Source: G965216695 sp965216695 (lineage in GTDB: Bacteria > Pseudomonadota > Gammaproteobacteria > Pseudomonadales > Azotimanducaceae). From it: a DNA stretch of 64,000 nucleotides. Shown here piece after piece: positions 8,865 to 17,863 of this stretch (within the stretch, counting starts at the first letter, position 1; every line of letters starts with the position of its first letter). The notes beneath the pieces were generated by a model. It worked only from the letters and a program-made list of their open reading frames with translations. It did not search any database and had not been told where the DNA came from. A program made the translations under genes and the position numbers. Where the stretch lies: positions 434,001 to 498,000 of the forward strand of contig OZ244212.1 of assembly GCA_965216695.1 (NCBI GenBank). Direction: 5' to 3'.

Positions 8865-8901
8865 TTCCGATTAACTCGTGTTCCGATTAACTCGTATTCC
8901 G
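8865..8901. repeat. 16-bp tandem duplication in the ppiD leader
   Basis: TTCCGATTAACTCGT occurs at 8865-8879 and again, identical, at 8881-8895, period 16; a third partial copy (TTCCG) begins at 8897 in the same register. It ends 16 nt upstream of the ppiD start codon (minus strand), so it lies within the leader of that gene. Confidence 0.85.
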
Positions 8902-9108
8902 CATTGCTTGCGTCCGGAGCTGCTCGCGCGCCGTTATAACTGGAAACAGCCCAACCGCGCACACTTCATCCCTAAACTACGTGAACAACGTTCGACCACG
9001 GTGGCAGACACACTAATACAGTAGCGGGCGTGGACCCGGTCTGTAATCAGGTTGCTGGGAATGTGGCCGCGAACCTCCGGACTCTCGCGTGCCGGATGTG
9101 TCGCGCAA

Positions 9109-9134
9109 AGGGGCGGCAATGGTCCGCCGCCCCT
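9109..9134 (-). terminator. Intrinsic-terminator-like hairpin after hupB
   Basis: On the minus strand AGGGGCGGC and GCCGCCCCT form a perfect 9-bp GC-rich stem with an 8-nt loop, 17 nt beyond the hupB stop, followed by a short TTT run. The stem is strong, the T-tract weak, so some read-through into ppiD is likely. Confidence 0.6.
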
Positions 9135-9151
9135 CTCAATGCAGTTCGGCG

Positions 9152-9424
9152 TCAGTTGAGTGCGTCTTTCAACGCTTTACCAGGCTTGAAGGCCGGTACG
9201 CGAGCAGCCGCAATCTGGATCGGCGCGCCGGTTTGCGGATTGCGGCCCGTTCTTGCGGCACGATCGCGCACCACGAAGGTGCCGAAGCCTACCAGCGAAA
9301 CGGGATCAGCCTTCTTCAGAGAATCGACAATCGCGTCGAGCGCGGCGTCCAGCGCGCGACCCGCCGATGCTTTGGAGATGTCCGCCGCTTCGGCGATTTG
9401 GTCGATCAATTCGGATTTGTTCAC
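9152..9424 (-). CDS. hupB: DNA-binding protein HU-beta
   Basis: A 90-residue nucleoid protein that bends DNA as a dimer. The sequence is a typical HU: MNKSELIDQIA start, GFGTF turn, and the DNA-binding arm with GRNPQTG followed by I-Q-I and a conserved PAFKPGKALKDALN end. The proline that intercalates (in RNPQTG) is present. It has its own promoter (9493-9521) and lies between lon and ppiD in the usual order. Confidence 0.97.
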   Translation of the reverse strand: MNKSELIDQIAEAADISKASAGRALDAALDAIVDSLKKADPVSLVGFGTFVVRDRAARTGRNPQTGAPIQIAAARVPAFKPGKALKDALN

Positions 9425-9492
9425 ACTTTGCCCCTGTATTACAGCGGATACGGCCCGGCTACGAAACAGTGCCCGACCTGCACCGATGCGGC

Positions 9493-9521
9493 GTTATACC
9501 AACCCGCCTCGGCCTCTGCAA
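9493..9521 (-). promoter_or_regulatory. Sigma-70 promoter of hupB
   Basis: On the minus strand TTGCAG (9516-9521) and TATAAC (9493-9498) are separated by exactly 17 nt. Both hexamers match consensus at 4-5 of 6 positions. The predicted start, around 9486, gives a leader of about 60 nt before the hupB ATG. Confidence 0.6.
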
Positions 9522-9566
9522 CCGGACTCAGTAAAGCGTTCTTCGCCCGACATCGTGCTGACGCAA

Positions 9567-12089
9567 TCAATGCGCGCTGATCGAATGATCATCCGCCTTG
9601 CCCCGCTCGGTGCCCGCCGGCGCGTTTGCAGAACCCACCGCATCGGCGGTTGCTTCAACCGAAGGTGCCGGTTGCGTTTCCAGCGCTACGTCCCAGACTT
9701 CATCCACCCACTGCACCGGGGTAATCTTGAGATTCTGTTTCACATTCGTAGGGATTTCCTTGAGGTCGCGCTCGTTTTCCTTCGGGATAATCACTTCGCG
9801 AATACCGCCCCGATGCGCCGCCAGCAATTTCTCCTTCAAACCACCGATTCGCAACACCTGTCCACGCAACGTGATTTCACCCGTCATTGCCACGTCGGCC
9901 CGAACCGGGATTCGCGTGAACACTGAAGCCAGTGCCGTGCACATACCCACACCTGCACTCGGTCCGTCTTTGGGGGTGGCGCCTTCCGGTACGTGAATAT
10001 GCAGGTCGAACTTCTCGTGGAACGACGCGTCGATGCCGAGCGCCGCGCTGCGGCTGCGTACCACCGTGATCGCCGCTTGAATGGACTCCTGCATCACGTC
10101 GCCGAGCGATCCCGTTTTAACCACCTTGCCCTTGCCGGGGACCGCTACCGCTTCGATATTCAGTAACTCACCGCCCACTTCGGTCCACGCGAGGCCGGTA
10201 ACGATGCCCACCCGATTCACGTCCTCGGCGAGTCCGAAGTCGAACTTGCGGACACCGCAATAGTCCTCGAGCTGGTCCGCGTCCACGGTAACGGATACCG
10301 CCGACGTTTTGCGCGGCCTGCCTTTCCCTTTGGAGCCGGCCTTCGATGCTGCTTTCGATGCGGACGATTTTGCACCGGCCTTGGAAGCTGCGCCGCGTTT
10401 AGGATCGCCTTGCAACGCCTGCTCGGTCACAACCTTGCGCGCAATCTTCGCAATCTCGCGTTCCAGCCCGCGTACGCCCGACTCCCGCGTGTAGTAGCGG
10501 ACGATCTGATAGATCGCATCATCGGTCAGTTCGAGTTGGCCATCCTTCAGTCCTGCAAGCTCCCGCTGCTTCGGCAGTAGGTAGCGTGTCGCGATGTTGA
10601 GCTTTTCGTCTTCGGTGTAGCCGGGTAGTCGAATGACTTCCATGCGGTCGAGCAGCGCCGCAGGTATGTTCATCGAGTTGGATGTACAGACGAAGAACAC
10701 GTCTGACAGATCGTAGTCTACTTCCAGATAGTGATCGTTGAACGTGTTGTTCTGTTCCGGATCCAGCACCTCCAGTAGCGCGCTGGCCGGGTCGCCACGG
10801 AAGTCCATACCCATCTTGTCGATCTCGTCGAAGAGGAACAGTGGGTTTCTCGTGCCGGCCTTGGACATCTTCTGCAATACCTTGCCGGGCATCGAGCCGA
10901 TGTACGTTCGCCGGTGGCCCCGAATTTCAGCCTCGTCGCGTACGCCGCCGAGCGCCATGCGGACAAATTCACGGTTGGTCGCGCGCGCGATGCTCTCGCC
11001 GAGCGACGTCTTCCCGACACCCGGCGGCCCAACCAGGCAGAGCACCGGACCCTTGATTTTTCCGACCTTAGCCTGCACCGCCAGGTACTCGATGATGCGC
11101 TCTTTCACCTCCTCGAGACCGTAATGGTCGTGGTCCAGAATCGTCTGTGCCTGCGCCAGATCCTTTCGCAGCCGGCTCCGCTTCTTCCACGGTATCCGGA
11201 TCATCCAATCCAGATAGCTGCGCACCACCGTCGCTTCTGCAGACATGGGAGCCATCTGACGTAGCTTGCCGAGTTCCGCAAGTGCTTTTTCGCGCGCTTC
11301 CTGCGGCATGCCCGCGTCTTCGATCAGCGTCGCAAGTTCTTCAACATCCCCGCCGCTCTCGCCCATTTCGCCAAGTTCTTTCTGAATCGCCTTGATCTGC
11401 TCATTCAGATAGTACTCGCGCTGACTTTTCTCCATCTGATCCTTGACGCGGCCGCGGATGCGCTTTTCGGTTTTCAGAACGTCGAGTTCGCCCGCAAGAA
11501 CGGCCAGCAAAAGCTCGGCCCTTGCCGACACCTCGGTGAGCTCGAGGATCTTTTGACACTGATCGACCGGCAGACTCATCTGCGCAGCGACGGTATCGAC
11601 GAGTCGGACTGGGTCGTCAATGCTCGACAACGATGCGAGAACTTCCTGCGGTACCTTTTTGCTGAGACGAACGTATTTCTCGAACCGCGTCAGCAGTTCG
11701 CTCACCAGCTGGGAGGCGGATTCACCACTCGACACAGTACTTGTGATCGTTTCGAGCTCGGCTACGATGCATTCGTCTCCGAATTCCAGACTCATAACCC
11801 TAGCACGCTCCAGTCCTTCGACCAGAACCTTCACCGTGCCGTCCGGGAGTTTCAGCAGCTGAAGAATCGTTGCTACCGTACCCATCTCGAACAGCTCTTC
11901 GATCTTCGCCGGCTCTGACTCCGCATCGCGCTTGGCAATCAGCAATACTTCCTTGGAGTCCGCCATGGCACGTTCGAGCGCCACGATCGAGCGTTCCGTG
12001 CCCACAAAAAGAGGGTGCACGCCGTGCGGATAAATAACCATATCCCGGAGCGGCAACACCGGAAGGTGCTTGGGTTCGTTCAGGGCCAT
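9567..12089 (-). CDS. lon: ATP-dependent protease La (Lon)
   Basis: AAA+ serine protease that removes misfolded and regulatory proteins in the cytoplasm. The 840-residue protein has the Lon substrate-binding N-domain (about 1-200), a coiled region, the AAA+ module with Walker A GPPGVGKTS and Walker B LFLFDEIDK, and the protease domain with the Ser711-Lys754 dyad (PKDGPSAG and GGLKEK). Between the ATPase and protease domains, residues about 562-596 form an extra Lys/Ala/Ser-rich linker that E. coli Lon lacks; this accounts for the extra length. It sits in the usual clpX-lon-hupB order. Confidence 0.97.
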   Translation of the reverse strand: MALNEPKHLPVLPLRDMVIYPHGVHPLFVGTERSIVALERAMADSKEVLLIAKRDAESEPAKIEELFEMGTVATILQLLKLPDGTVKVLVEGLERARVMSLEFGDECIVAELETITSTVSSGESASQLVSELLTRFEKYVRLSKKVPQEVLASLSSIDDPVRLVDTVAAQMSLPVDQCQKILELTEVSARAELLLAVLAGELDVLKTEKRIRGRVKDQMEKSQREYYLNEQIKAIQKELGEMGESGGDVEELATLIEDAGMPQEAREKALAELGKLRQMAPMSAEATVVRSYLDWMIRIPWKKRSRLRKDLAQAQTILDHDHYGLEEVKERIIEYLAVQAKVGKIKGPVLCLVGPPGVGKTSLGESIARATNREFVRMALGGVRDEAEIRGHRRTYIGSMPGKVLQKMSKAGTRNPLFLFDEIDKMGMDFRGDPASALLEVLDPEQNNTFNDHYLEVDYDLSDVFFVCTSNSMNIPAALLDRMEVIRLPGYTEDEKLNIATRYLLPKQRELAGLKDGQLELTDDAIYQIVRYYTRESGVRGLEREIAKIARKVVTEQALQGDPKRGAASKAGAKSSASKAASKAGSKGKGRPRKTSAVSVTVDADQLEDYCGVRKFDFGLAEDVNRVGIVTGLAWTEVGGELLNIEAVAVPGKGKVVKTGSLGDVMQESIQAAITVVRSRSAALGIDASFHEKFDLHIHVPEGATPKDGPSAGVGMCTALASVFTRIPVRADVAMTGEITLRGQVLRIGGLKEKLLAAHRGGIREVIIPKENERDLKEIPTNVKQNLKITPVQWVDEVWDVALETQPAPSVEATADAVGSANAPAGTERGKADDHSISAH

Positions 12090-12159
12090 ACGTGCCTCAC
12101 GAAGAAGGGGTATGCCTGCAGCTTACGCAACAGGCGGGAGGGGGGCGGTGATCGAAGGC

Positions 12160-13440
<1,281 letters not shown>

Positions 13441-13591
13441 GCCTACCTCGAGATTGTCACTCGGTTACATTGCGTGCTACCGCCGGATAATTCAAGCCCC
13501 CAAAGTGATGGGGGGTTGTAACCAAACCTGCGGCGTTCGTGAGCATCCTGCATGAATTGTGAAATCTGTAAATACGCTCTATTCGTCCCGA

Positions 13592-14248
13592 TTACCCGAC
13601 CGCGGCCGCCGCGAGGTTCCGCCGCGGATGTTGCACGGTATCGATCATTCCGTATTCCGCCGCTTCGTCGGGACTCATCCAGAAGTCACGGTCGCTGTCT
13701 CGCGCTATCCGCTCGATGTCCTGGCCGGTGTGATCCGCGAGAATCTGATTGAGTCGCTCGCGCATCAGCAGAATTTCCTTGGCCTGAATCTCGATGTCCG
13801 CGGCTACCCCGCGCGACCCGCCTGAGGGCTGGTGGATCATCATGCGGGAATTCGGCAGCGCGTAGCGCTTACCCGGAGTGCCTGCTGCGAGCAGAAACGA
13901 ACCCATGCTCGCAGCCTGGCCGATGCACATCGTGCTGACGTCACACCGGACAAACTGCATCGTATCGTAGATCGACATGCCCGCCGTTACGGAGCCGCCG
14001 GGCGAATTGATGTACAGGTGGATGTCTTTGTCCGGATTTTCCGATTCCAGGAACAGCAACTGGGCGACGATGAGATTCGCCACGTTGTCCTCAACCGGCC
14101 CCACCAGAAACACGATGCGGTCTTTAAGCAGCCGCGAGTAGATGTCGAATGCCCGCTCGCCGCGCGCCGATTGTTCGACCACCATCGGCACGAGTCCGAG
14201 ATTCCGGGTTTCGCGGTCGTGGCTCCAGTCCTTCAAATGCGTTGTCAT
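13592..14248 (-). CDS. clpP: ATP-dependent Clp protease proteolytic subunit ClpP
   Basis: Tetradecameric serine protease chamber working with ClpX. The 218-residue precursor has the catalytic triad Ser114 (GQAASMGSF), His139 (MMIHQPSGG) and Asp188 (DRDFWMS), with the same 25- and 74-residue spacing as E. coli ClpP. The extra N-terminal residues are consistent with a short processed propeptide. It lies between tig and clpX; its 110-nt leader carries a tandem duplication. I found no clear sigma-32 promoter directly upstream, so it may be read through from tig. Confidence 0.97.
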   Translation of the reverse strand: MTTHLKDWSHDRETRNLGLVPMVVEQSARGERAFDIYSRLLKDRIVFLVGPVEDNVANLIVAQLLFLESENPDKDIHLYINSPGGSVTAGMSIYDTMQFVRCDVSTMCIGQAASMGSFLLAAGTPGKRYALPNSRMMIHQPSGGSRGVAADIEIQAKEILLMRERLNQILADHTGQDIERIARDSDRDFWMSPDEAAEYGMIDTVQHPRRNLAAAAVG

Positions 14249-14303
14249 TTACGTACCTGTTCGCTGTCCTGTTCGCGCGTTGCGCTTGGCTCGTTCGTCT
14301 ATC

Positions 14304-14330
14304 TTTTCTAGGTCTGCTTTTTCTAGGTCT
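14304..14330. repeat. 15-bp-period tandem duplication in the clpP leader
   Basis: TTTTCTAGGTCT occurs at 14304-14315 and 14319-14330, identical, with a 15-nt period. On the coding (minus) strand the unit reads AGACCTAGAAAA, and a further AGAC lies in register downstream. It lies between the tig stop and the clpP start. Confidence 0.8.
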
Positions 14331-14358
14331 ACTTTGCTTCTTGGCCTATTCTTTTAGC

Positions 14359-15777
14359 CTACTCTGGTGTTGACGCATGGGTGCCCGCGTCGGATGGTGC
14401 ATCGCCTGAATCCGCACTGGCCTCTGCCGTTTCTGGGGCGTCGTCAGCCGCGTCGGGGGCAGGTTCTTCCGCAGGTAGCGCCCGACCTCCAATGATATCC
14501 GCATACGAACTTTCGAGCACGTTCACCGTTGCGTGCTCGGTCACATGTTGGACCACACGGTCCTCCAGAACGGCCATTTCGATCTGTTCCAGCTGCTCCG
14601 GGTTGCCGTAATAGTACGCGACCACCTGCTGAGGGTCTGCGTACGCTTCCGCCATCTTCTCGATTCGTTGTCGGACCGCGTCGGGATCCGCGGCCAACTC
14701 ACCATCTTCGACAATTTTGTTGATTATCAGGCCCGCGCGCACCCGATCTTTCGCCTGCGGCTCGAACATATCATGGCCTAGATCGGGCACGTTCTGGGCA
14801 CCATAGCTGCGAAACTGCTCGCGCATCTGCTCCTGAAGATTGTGAATCTCGCGGTGCACGAGCGAGTGGGGCAGCGCGAAGTCGTGGAGGCTCGTGAGCT
14901 GCTGCACTACCTGCTTTTTCATCTGCTCGCTCACCGCATTTTCGAGCTCGCGGGTCATGTTCGATCGGACTTCCTCGCGAAACGCCTCTTCCCCGCCCTC
15001 TTCGACCCCGAATTCCGCAAAAAATGCATCATCGAGGTCAGGCAGCTCAGGTTCTTCGATCGTGACTACCTTCAGTGCGAACTGCGCGGACTTGCCCTGA
15101 AGCTGCTCTGCGTTGTAATCATCCGGGAAGCTCACCTCGATCACGGCTTCGCTGCCCGCCGTGCGACCCGCTACGCCCCGATCGAAATCTTCGATCATCT
15201 GTCCCGCGCCGAGCACGAACTGAACTCCTTCGCCTTCGCCGCCTTCAAATGGCTCACCGTCGATCGTTCCCACGAAGTCAACCGTTGCCCGGTCTCCGTC
15301 CTGGGCGCCTCGCTCCACTGCACACCACGTTTGCCGTTGCATCCGCAGTCGCTCGATCATTTCCTCGAGATCGTCGTCTGTGATCTCCGCGTGCGGCTTG
15401 GTCAATTCCACCTGCTTGAGGTCGACCACGTCGAACACCGGAAAGACTTCAAACGTCGCCGTGAATTCGAAATCGACACCTGGCTCCATCTTTACAACTT
15501 CCAGGTTCGGCGATCCGGCTGGCGCCAGGTCTTCCTGACGCACCGCGTCCACAAAAGACGACTGCATGAGCTCGCCTGCAACCTCGGCCCGAATCGCCGG
15601 ACCATAACGACGCCGCACTTCTTTCAGCGGCACCTTGCCGGGTCGGAACCCCGGCAGCCGCACGCGGCCGCGGGTGTCGTTCAAGCGCGTACTGATCCGG
15701 TCCTCGAACGATTCGGACGGCAGCGATATCGTCAACCGCCGTTCGAGACCGGAGATGGTTTCAATGGAAATGTTCAT
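14359..15777 (-). CDS. tig: Trigger factor (ribosome-associated chaperone)
   Basis: First chaperone to meet nascent chains at the ribosome exit. From the ATG at 15777 (MNISIETISGLERRL) the protein has 472 residues: the N-terminal ribosome-binding domain with the signature GFRPGKVP, a central FKBP-type PPIase domain starting near RATVDFVGTIDGEPFEGG, and a long helical C-terminal domain. The last about 40 residues are an acidic Ala/Glu/Asp-rich tail, longer than in E. coli (432 residues). The start lies only 39 nt after the tRNA-His gene, so co-transcription with the tRNAs is likely. Confidence 0.95.
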   Translation of the reverse strand: MNISIETISGLERRLTISLPSESFEDRISTRLNDTRGRVRLPGFRPGKVPLKEVRRRYGPAIRAEVAGELMQSSFVDAVRQEDLAPAGSPNLEVVKMEPGVDFEFTATFEVFPVFDVVDLKQVELTKPHAEITDDDLEEMIERLRMQRQTWCAVERGAQDGDRATVDFVGTIDGEPFEGGEGEGVQFVLGAGQMIEDFDRGVAGRTAGSEAVIEVSFPDDYNAEQLQGKSAQFALKVVTIEEPELPDLDDAFFAEFGVEEGGEEAFREEVRSNMTRELENAVSEQMKKQVVQQLTSLHDFALPHSLVHREIHNLQEQMREQFRSYGAQNVPDLGHDMFEPQAKDRVRAGLIINKIVEDGELAADPDAVRQRIEKMAEAYADPQQVVAYYYGNPEQLEQIEMAVLEDRVVQHVTEHATVNVLESSYADIIGGRALPAEEPAPDAADDAPETAEASADSGDAPSDAGTHASTPE

Positions 15778-15816
15778 GGCGTGTCCGACAACGAATCGAC
15801 GGTGCAACACAGTAAA

Positions 15817-15892
15817 TGGGGTGGACGATGGGGCTCGAACCCACGACCGCCGGGATCACAACCCGGAGCTCTACCAGCTGAGCTACGCCCAC
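15817..15892 (-). tRNA. tRNA-His (GTG)
   Basis: A 76-nt cloverleaf with encoded CCA. The acceptor stem is GTGGGCG/CGTCCAC, the anticodon loop TTGTGAT carries GTG, and the T-arm has GTTCGAG. The position before G1 (15893) is also G and can pair with the discriminator C, giving the G-1 identity element typical of tRNA-His. It is the last of three tRNAs in a minus-strand cluster. Confidence 0.97.
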
Positions 15893-15899
15893 CATGGAC

Positions 15900-15926
15900 G
15901 CGGTGACACCTGCGCCGGGTCACCGC
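15900..15926 (-). other. Hairpin between tRNA-Arg and tRNA-His
   Basis: GCGGTGAC (15900-15907) and GTCACCGC (15919-15926) form a perfect 8-bp stem with an 11-nt loop, just ahead of the tRNA-His 5' end. It has no T-run, so a processing or stability role for the polycistronic tRNA precursor is more likely than termination. This is inference. Confidence 0.4.
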
Positions 15927-16037
15927 CGAACAAATCTTTACTATCCGCTCTAAGTACGACTCGCAACTATATGATTATTAATGTGTATACCAACCCAAGC
16001 GGCGCAGCCCGCTGTTCCGCCATTCCGTTTCGGTATC

Positions 16038-16114
16038 TGGCACGCCCGGAAGGACTCGAACCTTCAACCCTCGGCTTAGAAGGCCGATGCTCTATCCAGT
16101 TGAGCTACGGGCGC
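16038..16114 (-). tRNA. tRNA-Arg (TCT)
   Basis: A 77-nt cloverleaf with encoded CCA, acceptor GCGCCCG/CGGGCGT (G1-U72 wobble pair), anticodon loop CTTCTAA giving TCT, and T-loop GTTCGAG. It reads AGA codons. Second tRNA of the Pro-Arg-His cluster; 145 nt separate it from tRNA-His, and that gap contains no tRNA-Leu, unlike the corresponding cluster in E. coli. Confidence 0.97.
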
Positions 16115-16208
16115 ACTGGAGGGGGCGAATCGGACCTGGGCCGCTACGGCAATGACAGATTGGATCCGCCCGAGGCCAGTATGCCCCATCCCGCTCGTCC
16201 CGGGGGAC

Positions 16209-16285
16209 TGGTCGGGGTAGAGAGATTTGAACTCCCGACATCCTGCTCCCAAAGCAGGCGCGCTACCAGACTGCGCTATACCCCG
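16209..16285 (-). tRNA. tRNA-Pro (TGG)
   Basis: A 77-nt cloverleaf with encoded CCA, 5' end CGGGGTA, anticodon loop TTTGGGA giving TGG, and T-loop GTTCAAA. It is the promoter-proximal tRNA of the cluster, directly behind a strong sigma-70 promoter. Confidence 0.97.
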
Positions 16286-16304
16286 AGGGCAACGAAACGG
16301 CGCG

Positions 16305-16333
16305 ATGATACTGACGGGTCAAAATGCCGTCAA
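16305..16333 (-). promoter_or_regulatory. Sigma-70 promoter of the tRNA-Pro-Arg-His cluster
   Basis: On the minus strand TTGACG (16328-16333) and TATCAT (16305-16310) are 17 nt apart, followed by a GC-rich CGCGCCG discriminator of the kind found at stringently controlled stable-RNA promoters. Upstream, AACGGTGG (16337-16344) and CCACCGTT (16359-16366) form an inverted repeat with a 14-nt spacer that could bind a regulator. Confidence 0.7.
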
Positions 16334-16439
16334 ACAAACGGTGGTAAACACTCCGGATCCACCGTTGAGCAGTCACCGCGCACAGGCGAACGCCGCCGCG
16401 TAGAATCCGCGGGGAATCGAAACAGAAGTCCACCCCACC

Positions 16440-17231
16440 ATGACCCGACGGGCCTACGTATCTGACACCCATCTGACTCCGGAGGACGAGACGCTCCGTA
16501 CGGCGTTCCTAGCCACACTGCAGACGTTATCCGAGCACTGTCACGAAGTGTTTCTACTGGGCGACATCTTTGAAGCCTGGGTGGGAGACGACGATGACGA
16601 CCCGTTCGTTCTTTCTACTGAACGCGCACTCGCAGACGCAGCATCACGTACCGACGTGTTTCTAATGCACGGTAACCGCGACTTTCTCATCGGCGAGGGG
16701 TTCGCCGGACGTACCGGCGTGACCTTGCTCGACGATCCGCACCGATTACCCGACGGTACGTTTTTGGCCCACGGCGACACCTTCTGCACGAACGATCAGG
16801 CGTATCAGCGCGCCCGCGTTCAGCTGCGCTCTGACGCGTGGCAGAAATCGGTGCTCGCCCGCTCGCTGACCGACCGGCGCGCGCTCGCCGCCGGACTGCG
16901 TGCACAGAGCAGGGCCACAAACGCCAACAAGCCGAAGGCGATCATGGACGTGAACGCAACCGCGGTGGCGGACGCGGCGTCGAGATTCGACGCGACGACG
17001 ATCGTACACGGACACACGCACCGACCGGGCCGCCACGCGCACCCCTGGGGCCTGCGCTACGTTCTAGGCGCGTGGGGGAACTGCGGGTGGGTCCTGCTGC
17101 AGGAAGACGCCACGTTTGAACTGGTGTGCCTGCCGACCGCACCTGAGCAAAACGTCGTGGATGCTGTGAGCGACGCGATCAGCGGTTTCCACGCCGGCCC
17201 GGCGAAATCTCAGACCGGCGGGCCCCCGTGA
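16440..17231 (+). CDS. lpxH: UDP-2,3-diacylglucosamine diphosphatase LpxH
   Basis: Fourth step of lipid A synthesis: hydrolysis of UDP-2,3-diacylglucosamine to lipid X, at the inner face of the inner membrane. The 263-residue protein has all metallophosphoesterase motifs: SDTHL near the N-terminus, GDIFEAWVGDD, GNRDF, HGD and the C-terminal HGHTHRP. There is no clear Shine-Dalgarno sequence. It diverges from the tRNA cluster, and its end overlaps miaE by 22 nt on the opposite strand. Confidence 0.94.
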   Translation: MTRRAYVSDTHLTPEDETLRTAFLATLQTLSEHCHEVFLLGDIFEAWVGDDDDDPFVLSTERALADAASRTDVFLMHGNRDFLIGEGFAGRTGVTLLDDPHRLPDGTFLAHGDTFCTNDQAYQRARVQLRSDAWQKSVLARSLTDRRALAAGLRAQSRATNANKPKAIMDVNATAVADAASRFDATTIVHGHTHRPGRHAHPWGLRYVLGAWGNCGWVLLQEDATFELVCLPTAPEQNVVDAVSDAISGFHAGPAKSQTGGPP

Positions 17232-17863
17232 AAGCGGAAGTGGTGGTCCGGACGCTCGATCAGATCCGCCTCCAGGTCCAGCAGGTGTGCAAGCCGCTCA
17301 CCCACCGCAGATCCGTCAGCAAGCTCGTGAGCGAACGACAGATACACTGCGAAATGGCGTGCTTCCGACGCCCGCAGATCGCGGTAAAGGGCCGCGATAT
17401 CGTCCGGTAATATCCCCGCGAGCCGGCCGAAGCGTTCACAGGATCGAGCCTCCACAAGCGCACTGACCAGCAACGTATCAAGCAGTCTTTCCGGTTCGTT
17501 GGCACGCACTTCGCCGCGCAGCGCACCTGCGTAGCGGCTGGCGCTCACGTGCTTCAGCGGGATGCCCAAACGCACAATCAGCCGCTGAACTTGCTCGAAG
17601 TGACGCAGTTCTTCCCGCGCGAGTCGGGACAATGACGACAGTAAGCCCGGTCGATCAACGTAGCGGTACATGAGCGACAGCGCCGTACCCGCCGCCTTCT
17701 TTTCGCAATTGGCGTGATCCAGCAATAGCACATCCCAATTTTCCACGGCGGCAGAGAGCCAGGCCTCCGGCGTGGCAACGCGAAGGAATGCCTCGGGCGA
17801 ATCTGCGTCGCGTGGTGAATCGACCAAGGGCGTCTCCGCTCCGTTCGCGCCGCGCATCGTCAA
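17210..17863 (-). CDS. miaE: tRNA-(ms2io6A) hydroxylase MiaE
   Basis: Non-haem diiron monooxygenase that hydroxylates the isopentenyl group of ms2i6A37 in tRNA. The 217-residue protein has the ferritin-like ligand motifs: DHANCEKKAAG, AREELRHFEQV and, near the C-terminus, ASEARHFAVY. Its start overlaps the stop of the upstream DUF1289 gene by 4 nt (17860-17863), so the two are translationally coupled. Confidence 0.93.
   Translation of the reverse strand: MTMRGANGAETPLVDSPRDADSPEAFLRVATPEAWLSAAVENWDVLLLDHANCEKKAAGTALSLMYRYVDRPGLLSSLSRLAREELRHFEQVQRLIVRLGIPLKHVSASRYAGALRGEVRANEPERLLDTLLVSALVEARSCERFGRLAGILPDDIAALYRDLRASEARHFAVYLSFAHELADGSAVGERLAHLLDLEADLIERPDHHFRFHGGPPV

Larger units (their letters stand above)
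8850..9151. other. hupB-ppiD intergenic region
   Basis: These 302 nt hold a hupB terminator-like hairpin at 9109-9134 and a short tandem duplication at 8865-8901 just upstream of ppiD. No tRNA gene and no coding frame of quality is present. A TATAAC lies near 8940 on the minus strand but lacks a good -35 partner, so an independent ppiD promoter is possible but not shown. Confidence 0.5.

Noticed and set aside
7764..8939. A 391-codon plus-strand frame opposite ppiD
   Set aside because: Antisense shadow of ppiD with no recognisable domain and atypical composition; such frames are common in GC-rich DNA.
12090..12159. Sigma-32 promoter for lon (CCCCTTCT)
   Set aside because: The -10-like element lies about 20 nt from the ATG and the only -35 partner matches three positions; not convincing.
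13493..13518. CCCCC/GGGGG hairpin between clpP and clpX as a terminator
   Set aside because: Only 5 perfect pairs, a mismatch and no T-run; could be an attenuating structure but unsupported.
14842..15906. A 354-codon plus-strand frame opposite tig
   Set aside because: Antisense shadow of tig running into tRNA-His; no domain recognised.
15635..16465. A 276-codon plus-strand open frame
   Set aside because: It is the antisense of the three tRNA genes; its peptides (such as GVERFELPTSCSQSRR) are the well-known false translations of tRNA-Pro, -Arg and -His.
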